Origin: JAWPMT01 sp965227935
GTDB taxonomy: Bacteria; Bacteroidota; Bacteroidia; Cytophagales; Cyclobacteriaceae
Assembly: GCA_965227935.1 (NCBI GenBank)
Contig: CBDDGS010000055.1
Location: 372,001-436,000 of the forward strand
Length of the DNA stretch: 64,000 nucleotides
Direction: 5' to 3'
Shown: positions 28,863-37,300 of the stretch, piece by piece
Layout: every line of letters starts with the position of its first letter
How positions within the stretch are numbered: position 1 is the first letter of the stretch
The notes under the pieces: generated by a model
Seen by the model: only the letters and a program-made list of their open reading frames with translations
Told to the model about the DNA's origin: nothing
Database searches by the model: none
Program-made: the position numbers and the translations under genes

Positions 28863-28950
28863 AGGTCGTCTCTGAAGTCGCGGATCCTGCCTTGAAAACA
28901 AGTCCAGAGCCCCGTGTAGAAAGAACTTCAAGGGACGACCTTTCTTTTTT
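28863..28950 (+). terminator. Structured rho-independent terminator after htpG
   Basis: AGGTCGTC (28863-28870) pairs with GACGACCT (28934-28941), continued inward by TGAAGT (28873-28878) with ACTTCA (28925-28930). The 46-base apical region has its own small stem (CTTG-AAAA-CAAG). The outer stem is followed directly by TTCTTTTTT. Unusually large for an ordinary terminator. Confidence 0.65.
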
Positions 28951-29032
28951 GCCCGCCCCTCATCGCGGTCCTTCGTGCAATATATTTCGGAGATATCGTT
29001 ATCTTTTTGGACACCGATCTAGTCACAAAGAA

Positions 29033-29884
29033 ATGAGAACGCTCAACTCAAGGTATCTATTCATAGCGATACTTGGCCTGTTTTGCTTTCAAGGCCATGC
29101 CCAGGAAAATCTCGGCGATCTGTTCAAAGTGGATTACGATACCCCGCTCACGATCGATATAGATGCCGAGCAAGATGAAGACGAGGTCCGAGACCCTCTG
29201 ATTGGCAAGAAAAAGAAGAAAAAAGACAAGAAGGTTTTCTTCGGCATTAAGACCAAACGTGGTTTCACCAAGACCGGCTACGGCAAGAAACAGGTCCTGG
29301 AGCTCTTTCATTATCTGAAAGTGTACGAAGGGCCGGAGGAATACACACGTAATTTCTACTGGTACGATACCAAGAAAAAGACCCTTGTCAACTCGCTGAA
29401 GATCCGGCGTGATGTCGCCCTGGTACTACACGGCCACTATGTCAAGAAACAAGGTGATCAGATCCTGGAAGAAGGACACTTCTACAAGGGCGTTAAGCAT
29501 GGTCGCTGGATGCGCTACAATACCCACGACATACTCCAGGAAAAGGAGATCTACTGGAAAGGGTGGCCCCAGGAATCACTGATTTCCTTTTACGATGAAA
29601 GGAAGGAAAACGTCCGTGAAGTAATCCCCGTGCACTTCGGCGAAAAAGAGGGAACATACTACGCCTTTCACCCGGGCGGATCTGTCGCGGTTCGAGGCAC
29701 TTACAAATTCGACTATCGCGTGGGGTTGTGGAGAGAGTTTTATCCCAGCGGAGCTACCAAACGGGAAGTGAGGTATCCTGACGATCCATTCGACTTCGAA
29801 TCTACTCCCATCATCACGAAGGAATGGGGGTCCGATGGCAGACTCATCTACGATCGAGAGCGATTCCTCTCAGACCTCGATTAG
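29033..29884 (+). CDS. Secreted MORN-repeat-like (YwqK-type) protein
   Basis: 283 residues from the ATG at 29033, with signal peptide MRTLNSRYLFIAILGLFCFQGHAQ. The second half has MORN/YwqK-like repeats in which a WxxYxxxG pattern recurs: EEGHFYKGVKHGRWMRYN, KEGTYYAFHPGGSVAVRGTY and RVGLWREFYPSGATKREVRY. A lysine-rich stretch (GKKKKKKDKK) follows the mature N-terminus. YwqK-family proteins are often labelled toxin-antitoxin antitoxins, but nothing here supports a toxin. The stop overlaps the convergent acyltransferase stop by 4 bases. Confidence 0.78.
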   Translation: MRTLNSRYLFIAILGLFCFQGHAQENLGDLFKVDYDTPLTIDIDAEQDEDEVRDPLIGKKKKKKDKKVFFGIKTKRGFTKTGYGKKQVLELFHYLKVYEGPEEYTRNFYWYDTKKKTLVNSLKIRRDVALVLHGHYVKKQGDQILEEGHFYKGVKHGRWMRYNTHDILQEKEIYWKGWPQESLISFYDERKENVREVIPVHFGEKEGTYYAFHPGGSVAVRGTYKFDYRVGLWREFYPSGATKREVRYPDDPFDFESTPIITKEWGSDGRLIYDRERFLSDLD

Positions 29885-30927
29885 CCCCTCGCCAGTTGGA
29901 GGAGATCCCTCCGGATAAATAAGAGTACAATGGCGCTAAGCGTGACAATGCCGGCAACCTTCGCTGAGAATATCAAAGCCAACGTCACAAATAAAATCAC
30001 CCACCAGAGAGGGAAAAGAAAAAGGCCTATTCCCCATTTGATGGATGATGTGAATACGACGTCTTTGACCTTGTCTCTAAGGACCTTGGATATGACGAGC
30101 AATGGAGGGAAGTTGATTATGCCCAGGAATTGACCCATGACCTTAAGTATTGGCCGTCTTTTTGGCGCTGGAAGCGGTTCGCGCACCTCCTCCAGATATT
30201 TTTTCAACTCTTCAAACCGAAGGGATTCATTGCTCCTCACCAAATGACTCACCCTGGCGTCGTAAAACTCATCATTGTTCGGGATCATCAGGCAGGCGCG
30301 CATGCGCTCGGCTAGCAACCGTGTGAAGTGCAGCAGCGCCTTCGACTTGTTCTCCTCGTAAGACGCCATGAAGTCCTGGATCCGAATCGGTTCCCCAAAG
30401 ACGATGCTCATCTTGCGGCCTGGTCTCCGAAGATCAAAATAGTTGAGACCCACAGGTTGTATCCAGATCTCCTTATCAGCAAGAATCTGCTGCGACTCGA
30501 ATGCCAGGCGCGCAGTACCCTTTTTCAACTGCCGCAGGTAGTAATCTTCGCCATGATTGCCTTCCGAGAACATCAGTACAGACTTGTCTTCGGAGAATAA
30601 CTGTCTACAAGCCTCAAAAACGCCATCGTTGCGAGACAGCTGTGTAAAACCATCGCGTATGCGATAGATGGGCATCATTTGCAGCGCATCCAGGAACCAG
30701 TGGAAAGGCTTTTTGAATACGTCAGACCGCGTAAGGTAATGGATCCCCACAGGCGATATCGCCCCGACCACAAACGCATCCAGGAAGGCATTCTGATGAT
30801 TGGGTGTGAAAATCAAGGGCTTGCCCCGTGGGATGCGGTCAGCACCTACGATCTCAACCTTTGAGAAGAAGGCCAGCTCGCTGATACGTGCCGCCCGCTT
30901 TATGAAAAAATAAAAGAGTTTCTTCAT
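29881..30927 (-). CDS. Lysophospholipid/glycerol-3-phosphate acyltransferase family protein (PlsC-like)
   Basis: 348 residues from MKKLFYFFIKRAARISE. The acyltransferase motif I reads NHQNAFLD (His44, Asp50), an H-x5-D spacing seen in the Gat/SCT1-type members, and motif III reads FSEGNHG. Two hydrophobic helices near the C-terminus (about 290-335) anchor it in the membrane. It should acylate lysophospholipids or glycerol-3-phosphate. Its start overlaps the stop of the BASS transporter gene by 4 bases (ATGA), so they are co-translated. Confidence 0.88.
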   Translation of the reverse strand: MKKLFYFFIKRAARISELAFFSKVEIVGADRIPRGKPLIFTPNHQNAFLDAFVVGAISPVGIHYLTRSDVFKKPFHWFLDALQMMPIYRIRDGFTQLSRNDGVFEACRQLFSEDKSVLMFSEGNHGEDYYLRQLKKGTARLAFESQQILADKEIWIQPVGLNYFDLRRPGRKMSIVFGEPIRIQDFMASYEENKSKALLHFTRLLAERMRACLMIPNNDEFYDARVSHLVRSNESLRFEELKKYLEEVREPLPAPKRRPILKVMGQFLGIINFPPLLVISKVLRDKVKDVVFTSSIKWGIGLFLFPLWWVILFVTLALIFSAKVAGIVTLSAIVLLFIRRDLLQLARG

Positions 30928-31832
30928 GCTACTTGTCCAATCGGTCTTCGGTGCCACCACGTACCCAACGTCAAGCCCGAAATGATGTGCCATATTCCCC
31001 ACCAGCCAGCGACAATAGCCATACCTCCCAGGCCCCCGAAAAACGAAAAGATCAAAAGTAGCCCTAATCCCGAATTTTGAATGCCTGTTTCAATGGACAA
31101 AGAACGACGGTCAGGCTTTGGCAGGCCAAACAGACTGGCCAATTGATAGCCGGAAATAAGGGCGATAGCATTATGCAGGAAAACGATAAGCAGCACATAG
31201 TGAATGTACTCCAGGAAGAGACTGTAGTTGGCCACAAACGCCCCAATCACCAGCCCTGCAAAGATGAGAATGGAGAGCACCGTCATGACAGGACGCAGTT
31301 TCTCCGTCACTTTCGGGAAGTAGTGGCGTACTGCCATGCCCGCTACAATGGGCACTCCGAGTATCAGTAAGATTGTTTTGAACACTTCTAAGATGTCCAG
31401 TCGCACCACGGCTAGGATCTCTGCGGTGGGCGCGTACATCGAGCCCCATAGCGACAAGTTCAATGGCGTCATCACGATCGCCAGTATCGACGAAACAGCG
31501 GTCAGGCTGACGGAGAGTGCTGTATTGCCACGAGAGTAGGACGACATAAAATTGCTGATGTTGCCCCCCGGACAAGCCGCAACCATCATCATCCCCAGAG
31601 CGACGCTTGGAATCGGACGAAAAATCATGACCAGCAAAAAAGTCAGAAAAGGGAGGACAAGAAATTGAGAGAGCAACCCCACTAGGACTGGGCGCTTTTG
31701 TGATAAGACATTCTTGAAGGCTTCTACTGTGAGCCCCAGGGCCACCCCAAACATGATGAACGCCAAGCTGATGTTGACATAGAGGATATTGTCCATGTCG
31801 TAGTTGAGCTTCGCCGCATCGAGTTCGTTCAT
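30924..31832 (-). CDS. Bile acid:sodium symporter (BASS) family transporter
   Basis: 302 residues with about nine to ten hydrophobic helices. The start at 31832 gives MNELDAAKLNYDMDNILYVN; a longer reading to 31907 begins in the upstream terminator and is rejected. The conserved sodium-site region is seen in AACPGGNISNFMSSYSRGN, and the crossover region in SIETGIQNSGLGLLLI. Bacterial members carry bile acids, pantoate or other organic anions; the substrate here is unknown. Overlaps the acyltransferase gene downstream. Confidence 0.9.
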   Translation of the reverse strand: MNELDAAKLNYDMDNILYVNISLAFIMFGVALGLTVEAFKNVLSQKRPVLVGLLSQFLVLPFLTFLLVMIFRPIPSVALGMMMVAACPGGNISNFMSSYSRGNTALSVSLTAVSSILAIVMTPLNLSLWGSMYAPTAEILAVVRLDILEVFKTILLILGVPIVAGMAVRHYFPKVTEKLRPVMTVLSILIFAGLVIGAFVANYSLFLEYIHYVLLIVFLHNAIALISGYQLASLFGLPKPDRRSLSIETGIQNSGLGLLLIFSFFGGLGGMAIVAGWWGIWHIISGLTLGTWWHRRPIGQVA

Positions 31833-31904
31833 GGTGAGTATCGTGGGATGAGACCCAATATTAGTGGCATTCGCAGGTATCTCCAAATTGAGTATTCCCT
31901 GGCG

Positions 31905-31940
31905 CAAAAAAAGCCCACAACACTTTCGTGCAGCGGGCTT
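31905..31940 (-). terminator. Rho-independent terminator of the sigma/HEAT/DUF4097 operon
   Basis: On the minus strand AAGCCC-GCTGCAC-GAAA-GTG...GGGCTT folds into a hairpin followed by seven T residues. It lies 28 bases after the stop of the last DUF4097 gene and before the BASS gene. Confidence 0.8.
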
Positions 31941-31967
31941 ATGAATTCAATGCTTGGAGTAGATGAC

Positions 31968-32789
31968 TCAGCCGCCTTTTCGGATGAGTATGTCCCCATT
32001 GAGGTTTTTGAAGGTGTACTCAATGCCACCGCCATTGATCTTACCGATAGTCCATTCGTTGATCGACACTTCGTACTCGTCTGATCCGGCAAGCACTGGC
32101 TTGGCAGTCGATTCAGAAGTAGAGATCACCATGTCAAAGTCGCTAAAGATTTCACCCTGATCAGAGCGCATTTTGGCTTCAGCCTTCACCGAGGCAGGCA
32201 GTGTCACGTCCACATTACCATTCAACGTCACGAAGGACATGGGCACATCGGGTGTGACCTTGGCCATGGTGACATTCACTCCGCCGTTCACGGTATTGCA
32301 GACGGCCGAACCTTCGATTCCAGCGAGGGTGATGCCCCCATTTACACCGGATATTTCGAGCTCCCCGTTGACGCCTGTCACTTCTATCACGCCATGGACG
32401 GTGTGCAATTGCAGATCGAAGTTGCGCGGCACTTTGATATCCAGGTCCATTCGGCGTTTCCACGATTCCGTGCTGACCTCCACGACATTGTTGTCCTGGC
32501 GGGCGTTCATCCGTACAGGATTCGAAGAAATCCGCTTCATACCTGGAGGCGCTGGCTTGGACTTTTCGTCCTTGACAGCAGGTGTCTCCGCTTCGATGAT
32601 CACTTCATCGCCCTCATATCCTTCGACCGTGATGGAGCCATTGATCTGACTAACTTCCAATCTACCCCGCTCACCAGGATCTGCGAGCGAAATGGCTAAT
32701 CTCTTCTTTTCTGCATCCTGCGCCGACAGGCCAAAGGCTGACAGTGTCAGAAGCAGCAACAGTGTATTTCTAAGCAAATGCGTATTCAT
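31968..32789 (-). CDS. DUF4097 (toastrack-fold) secreted protein, second copy of the operon
   Basis: 273 residues, signal peptide MNTHLLRNTLLLLLTLSAFGLSAQ. The body is a right-handed beta-repeat of the DUF4097 kind, with repeated N-G motifs: SQINGSITVEGYEGDEVII, VHGVIEVTGVNGELEISGVNGG and TVNGGVNVTMAKV. DUF4097 domains are linked in other bacteria to envelope stress modules, but their biochemical role is unknown. Starts 4 bases after the stop of the other DUF4097 gene and is the last gene before a terminator. Sequence similarity between the two is in the repeats only. Confidence 0.86.
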   Translation of the reverse strand: MNTHLLRNTLLLLLTLSAFGLSAQDAEKKRLAISLADPGERGRLEVSQINGSITVEGYEGDEVIIEAETPAVKDEKSKPAPPGMKRISSNPVRMNARQDNNVVEVSTESWKRRMDLDIKVPRNFDLQLHTVHGVIEVTGVNGELEISGVNGGITLAGIEGSAVCNTVNGGVNVTMAKVTPDVPMSFVTLNGNVDVTLPASVKAEAKMRSDQGEIFSDFDMVISTSESTAKPVLAGSDEYEVSINEWTIGKINGGGIEYTFKNLNGDILIRKGG

Positions 32790-32793
32790 GTCT

Positions 32794-33648
32794 TTATATT
32801 CTTTTAAGATAAATGTCTCCGTTGAGTGTCTCGAATTCGAGTTTGGGGCCCCGACCCGACCCGATGGCCACGGCATTCTTCTGCCCGATTTTGTATACCG
32901 TCCCGCCATCGTCTTCCTCTGTTGTCCGCTCGACTCTAGCTGGTAGATAGTCAAAATCAAAGGCCGTGAAGAAGTCTCCCTGCATGGACTCGGCAGTCAC
33001 TTCGCCATTCCATCCATCCCGCAGCTTCAGGACGATGTCACCGTTGATCGTGTGAAAAACAGCATCCATCGTCTGGTTGCGGTTGTACTGGATCGTGATA
33101 TCACCATTGACCGTGGCCGCAGAGCTGATGTCGTGGGCGCCAAGCACATCGATATGGCCATTGACATTATGGACGTCCAAGGGGCCTTTGACCCCTTCAA
33201 CTTGTACGTCGCCCCGATTGACCGTAGAGGCACTCACTTTCAGATCATAAGGGACCTTTACACGAAAAGTATACCGGTAGTTGTAGTCCCTGGCTTCCCC
33301 ATGGTAATTGCGACTGTAAACGCGTCCATCTTTCCACTTGCGCTCGATCCAGGGGGCGTCCATCGTCAAGAGCAGACCGTCCTCCAATTCATATTCACCA
33401 AGTGTCAGTTCTCTCTTGCCCTCTTCCATTCCGCCAGATCGCTTCTCGGAAATACGGATCTCCAGATCAAGCTCCACGGTCGACCCGTCATAGCCGGTGA
33501 CCGTGACATCACCGTTGATATTCTCGATCTGCAGGTGGAATGTGGTCGGATCCGAAATCGTGTACGACTTCGTGATCTCCACCGTCTCGGTTTGGGCCTG
33601 CAGTCCAATCGCGCAAAAGCCCGCTAATAGTGTTGTTAATACTTTCAT
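32794..33648 (-). CDS. DUF4097 (toastrack-fold) secreted protein, first copy of the operon
   Basis: 284 residues with a signal peptide (MKVLTTLLAGFCAIGLQAQ). The repeats read QIENINGDVTVTGYDGSTV, VNRGDVQVEGVKGPLDVHNVNGHIDVLG and TVNGDITIQYNR, ending with ETLNGDIYLKRI. The next gene ends with a similar FKNLNGDILIRKGG, so the two share one architecture. It begins 9 bases after the HEAT-repeat gene stop. Confidence 0.86.
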   Translation of the reverse strand: MKVLTTLLAGFCAIGLQAQTETVEITKSYTISDPTTFHLQIENINGDVTVTGYDGSTVELDLEIRISEKRSGGMEEGKRELTLGEYELEDGLLLTMDAPWIERKWKDGRVYSRNYHGEARDYNYRYTFRVKVPYDLKVSASTVNRGDVQVEGVKGPLDVHNVNGHIDVLGAHDISSAATVNGDITIQYNRNQTMDAVFHTINGDIVLKLRDGWNGEVTAESMQGDFFTAFDFDYLPARVERTTEEDDGGTVYKIGQKNAVAIGSGRGPKLEFETLNGDIYLKRI

Positions 33649-33657
33649 TTTGAGTTT

Positions 33658-34455
33658 TTAGATAGATTTCAATTGATCAATAGTGGTCTCGATCTTCGTC
33701 TTGACGGCGTCATCCAGCTGCTGTTCTTCAATCAATTTTTGGAACTCGCCAATGGCTTCCTTTTCGCGCAAGGCGAGCATGGCATCGGCAATCGCCACCT
33801 GTACCAGTGGTGACTCCTGACTAGCAATGCTCATCACCAACGCCTGACGGGCCTCAGGGAACTTCCAATACCTCAGGAGAGACTCGATGGCCGCCAGTCG
33901 AACATTGATATTGTCATCCCGCTGGAGGGTAGTTGACAGTACCTCGATGACCTTCTCATCCGCACTGCTGAATTCACTGGCCATAGACACCGCCTTTATC
34001 CGTTCCTGTGCTTTTGGCTGCTCAATGAGTGTCAGCATCATCATCTTCTTCATCTCCATCACCTCTTGCGACAGGTCACTGATTTGCTCCGTCGACTGAG
34101 GTCGAGGGATCACCAGGGCGCCGATGACCAGACCCACAAGCATGAAAGCCAGACCCGTCTGCCAACTGCCCTGAAGCCATTGGGGTAGCGTGATGCCCGA
34201 TCTCCTGGTCTGGTTGCTTGCTGCCAGGTATCCCTGCAGGGAAGCCTCAAACTTGGCATCCATTGCGGGTGATGGCTCCGGAGTCTCGAGCTGCTCGAGC
34301 TTTTGCCATATCTCCTCACGAACATTGAGCTCTGCCCGGACATCTGGATGATCCTGCAGAAACTTCCGCAGTACCTCTTCGCGGTCGCTCGTCAGATCCC
34401 CGGTCAGATAGTCCATCCACCATTCGATGGCGATTTGTTCATTGATAACCTCCAT
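33658..34455 (-). CDS. Membrane anti-sigma-like protein with C-terminal HEAT repeats
   Basis: 265 residues. The N-terminal third (1-75) resembles the cytosolic part of anti-sigma factors: WWMDYLTGDLTSDREEVLRKFLQDHPDV. One transmembrane helix follows (about 98-113, GLAFMLVGLVIGALVI). The C-terminal part (about 150-260) is helical with HEAT-like repeats: DNINVRLAAIESLLRY and SPLVQVAIADAMLALREKEA. The zinc-binding HxxxCxxC of classic ZAS domains is absent. Lies 3 bases after an ECF sigma gene, so it is the likely antagonist; the HEAT part would be outside the membrane and could bind the sensed partner. The role is inferred from context. Confidence 0.78.
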   Translation of the reverse strand: MEVINEQIAIEWWMDYLTGDLTSDREEVLRKFLQDHPDVRAELNVREEIWQKLEQLETPEPSPAMDAKFEASLQGYLAASNQTRRSGITLPQWLQGSWQTGLAFMLVGLVIGALVIPRPQSTEQISDLSQEVMEMKKMMMLTLIEQPKAQERIKAVSMASEFSSADEKVIEVLSTTLQRDDNINVRLAAIESLLRYWKFPEARQALVMSIASQESPLVQVAIADAMLALREKEAIGEFQKLIEEQQLDDAVKTKIETTIDQLKSI

Positions 34456-34458
34456 GCC

Positions 34459-35016
34459 TTAGTTGCTTAATTCCAGTTCCAAATATTTTTCCCTCAATTC
34501 CTTCAATATGCGGTGGACCCTCACCTTCACTGCACTCTCACTGATTCCGAGCATCCCCGCGATATCGGCATATTTCATCCGCTGAAACCGGGTCAACTCG
34601 ATGAGCTCTTTCTTATCCGGTGCCAGGGACTCCAGTGCCTGATGCAGCAGCCCAAGCTCCTCCTCTTTTTGTGTCCTTGTTTCCACGTTTGTCGAATCCT
34701 GTAGGTATGCCTCCCAGTCCGTCATATTTTCCTGCCAACTATATCTTTTGTTCTTGCGGTAGTGATCATGATGGACATTTCTAGCCAGCTGGAAAAGCCA
34801 GCTTTCGAACTGGCCGCTAGCGGCATAGCTATGCCGATACTTCAGCACCCTCATGAACACATTTTGAACAAGATCCTCGCTTGAGGAGCCATCATTTGTC
34901 ATCCGATAAAAGAACCCGAACATCCGCCTGCTATAGCGGTGATAGAGCAGATTTAGCTTCTCTAAATCCCCTCCTTTTATCTTCAACATGATGGCATGAT
35001 CTGATAGTGAATCCAC
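34459..35016 (-). CDS. RNA polymerase sigma-70 factor, ECF type
   Basis: 185 residues if the GTG at 35016 is the start, which keeps the usual LSDHAIMLKIKGGDLEKLN opening of region 2; the ATG at 34989 is the alternative. Region 2: SRRMFGFFYRMTND then SSEDLVQNVFMRVLKY; region 4: LIELTRFQRMKYADIAGMLG with helix-turn-helix and SESAVKVRVHRILKELR. Heads the unit sigma - HEAT anti-sigma - DUF4097 - DUF4097. Such units are usually autoregulated. A reading extended to 35121 adds an unsupported leader. Confidence 0.9.
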   Translation of the reverse strand: MDSLSDHAIMLKIKGGDLEKLNLLYHRYSRRMFGFFYRMTNDGSSSEDLVQNVFMRVLKYRHSYAASGQFESWLFQLARNVHHDHYRKNKRYSWQENMTDWEAYLQDSTNVETRTQKEEELGLLHQALESLAPDKKELIELTRFQRMKYADIAGMLGISESAVKVRVHRILKELREKYLELELSN

Positions 35017-35266
35017 TCGCCTTCTTGATTTTCGACGGGGTAACCGACGTTTCTGGAATAGGTTACAATAATTAGAGGAATTTAGTGAAAGGGCACAAGG
35101 GAGCGATTCACGTGGATGCATGAAGCCTCATGACAAAATTGATTCGGTCACAATAAATGCATGGAGATATTGAAAATATATCAAAGGAATTGCCATATCA
35201 ATCTAATCTTTTGGTGGCCGCTCATCATTCCGATAAATTGCGTCTAATCAATGGAGAACACATCGC

Positions 35267-37291
35267 ATGGAGGAGTTGGAAATACCCAAGCTGGTCAAAA
35301 ATGACCCCTGGCTGGAGCCGTTCGCGGAGGAGATCTCGGCCCGAATCCAAAGGCAGGAGGATAGAAAAAAGCTAATCGAAGAAAAGCATGGCTCACTATC
35401 AGCGTTTGCTGATGGCTACAAATTTCTGGGCCTGAACTACGACTCAAAAAAGAAAGGCTGGTGGTGCCGGGAATGGGCGCCTCAGGCCAAGTCGCTTGCG
35501 CTCGTGGGTGACTTCAATAATTGGGACCGCGAAGCCAATCCGATGACCAAAGGCTCTGAGGGAATTTGGGAGCTATTTCTGGACGACGCGACGTACAGCG
35601 ATCGGTTCGTTGAAGACTCCAAGTTCAAGGTCCACGTCGTTTCGGATAAGCCTGCGATGGACCGATTGCCGGCCTATGTCAAATACGTAGTACAAGATCC
35701 CGATACGCACGATTTCGCAGGATGCCTGCGAGCACCCAAAAAGCCTTTTAAATGGACGGATAGTTCCTTCAGCCCCGAAGAGGCGCACAAGGAGCCTTAT
35801 ATCTACGAGTGTCATATTGGTATGGCGCAGGAGGAGGCCAAGGTAGGTTCGTACTTGGAGTTTGCTGAAAAGGTCCTGCCGAAGATCGCTGAGCAGGGTT
35901 ACAATGCCATTCAGATGATGGCGGTCCAGGAGCACCCATACTATGGGTCTTTCGGCTATCATGTCAGCAACTTCTTTGCGCCTAGCAGCAGATTTGGCAC
36001 GCCTGAAGATCTCAAGTACCTCGTGAATAAAGCCCACGAAGTAGGGATAGCGGTGATCATGGACATTGTCCATTCACATGCCGTCAAAAATCTCGCAGAA
36101 GGGTTGAATGAATTTGATGGCAGTGACGATCAGTATTTCCACCCCGGTGGCAAGGGTACTCACAGCCAATGGGATTCGAAGCTCTTCAATTATGGAAAAG
36201 AAGAGGTGCTTCGGTTCTTGCTCTCCAATGTGAAGTACTGGATCGAGGAGTTTCACTTTGATGGGTTCCGGTATGATGGTGTTACGTCCATGTTGTATTT
36301 CCATCATGGCGATCATGTAAGTTTTGATAATTATGACAAGTACTTCGCTGATGTGGACTGGGATGTACTGGTCTACTTGCAGCTTGCCAATCAGCTGGCA
36401 AAAGAATTGAAGCCCTACGCGATTTCCATTGCGGAGGACATGAGTGGCATGCCGGGGCTAGGAAGACCGGTTGATGAAGGCGGCCTTGGCTTTGACTTTC
36501 GACTGGCCATGGGCATTCCGGACTACTGGATCAAGATCCTCAAGCACAAAACGGACGACGAGTGGAACGTGCACGAGATCTGGGAGGTGCTCGCAAACCG
36601 TAGGTACGGCGAACGTTCCATCGCTTATGCCGAATCGCATGACCAGGCCCTGGTAGGGGACAAGTCGATTGCATTTTGGCTTATGGACAAAGAGATGTAT
36701 GATAACATGCATGTCAGCCATGAGAGCCTCATCATCGATCGGGGAATAGCCCTGCACAAAATGATCCGACTGCTGACCCTCAGTCTGGGCGGGGAGGGCT
36801 GGTTGAATTTCATTGGCAATGAATTTGGCCACCCGGAGTGGGTAGACTTCCCGAGAGAGGGCAACAATTGGAGCTACCACTATGCCAGACGTCAGTGGTC
36901 CCTGGCAGAAAATGAAGAGCTGAGGTATAAGTTCCTCTATCGTTTTGGCGGTGCCATGGTCCAGATGGCCCGTGAAAACCATCTGGTTTCTGCGTCACCA
37001 GCACAGCAACTCAACATGGATCAGGATAATCACACGATGATCTACGAGCGCAATAACCTGATCTTCGCCATGAATTTCAGCCCTAGCAATGCGATTCCTG
37101 ATTATCGCTTTCGCGTGCCCTCTAAAGGAAACTACCGTGTGATCCTCAATACAGATGCCGAGGCATTTGGAGGGTTTGGTCGCGTGGACGATGGGATGAC
37201 TTATCCGAGTGTTTCGATTTTTGGAGAGCATTTCCTCAGTGTGTATCTCCCAAATCGCGTCGGACTGGTATTGAAAAAAGTAGAAGACTAA
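35267..37291 (+). CDS. 1,4-alpha-glucan branching enzyme, eukaryote-like GH13 type
   Basis: Makes alpha-1,6 branches in glycogen. 674 residues: CBM48 domain (about 60-160, WCREWAPQAKSLALVGDFNNW), GH13 barrel (about 180-560) and a C-terminal beta domain. Catalytic residues: Asp337 (FRYDGVTSM), Glu390 (SIAEDMSG) and His458/Asp459 (ESHDQ). The order and wording (GSFGYHVSNFFAPSSRFGTP, NEFGHPEWVDFPREGN) are those of eukaryotic branching enzymes rather than E. coli GlgB. No other glycogen gene is adjacent. Followed 9 bases later by the FAD/Fe-S oxidoreductase, probably on one transcript. Confidence 0.93.
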   Translation: MEELEIPKLVKNDPWLEPFAEEISARIQRQEDRKKLIEEKHGSLSAFADGYKFLGLNYDSKKKGWWCREWAPQAKSLALVGDFNNWDREANPMTKGSEGIWELFLDDATYSDRFVEDSKFKVHVVSDKPAMDRLPAYVKYVVQDPDTHDFAGCLRAPKKPFKWTDSSFSPEEAHKEPYIYECHIGMAQEEAKVGSYLEFAEKVLPKIAEQGYNAIQMMAVQEHPYYGSFGYHVSNFFAPSSRFGTPEDLKYLVNKAHEVGIAVIMDIVHSHAVKNLAEGLNEFDGSDDQYFHPGGKGTHSQWDSKLFNYGKEEVLRFLLSNVKYWIEEFHFDGFRYDGVTSMLYFHHGDHVSFDNYDKYFADVDWDVLVYLQLANQLAKELKPYAISIAEDMSGMPGLGRPVDEGGLGFDFRLAMGIPDYWIKILKHKTDDEWNVHEIWEVLANRRYGERSIAYAESHDQALVGDKSIAFWLMDKEMYDNMHVSHESLIIDRGIALHKMIRLLTLSLGGEGWLNFIGNEFGHPEWVDFPREGNNWSYHYARRQWSLAENEELRYKFLYRFGGAMVQMARENHLVSASPAQQLNMDQDNHTMIYERNNLIFAMNFSPSNAIPDYRFRVPSKGNYRVILNTDAEAFGGFGRVDDGMTYPSVSIFGEHFLSVYLPNRVGLVLKKVED

Positions 37292-37300
37292 TTCTGTGTC

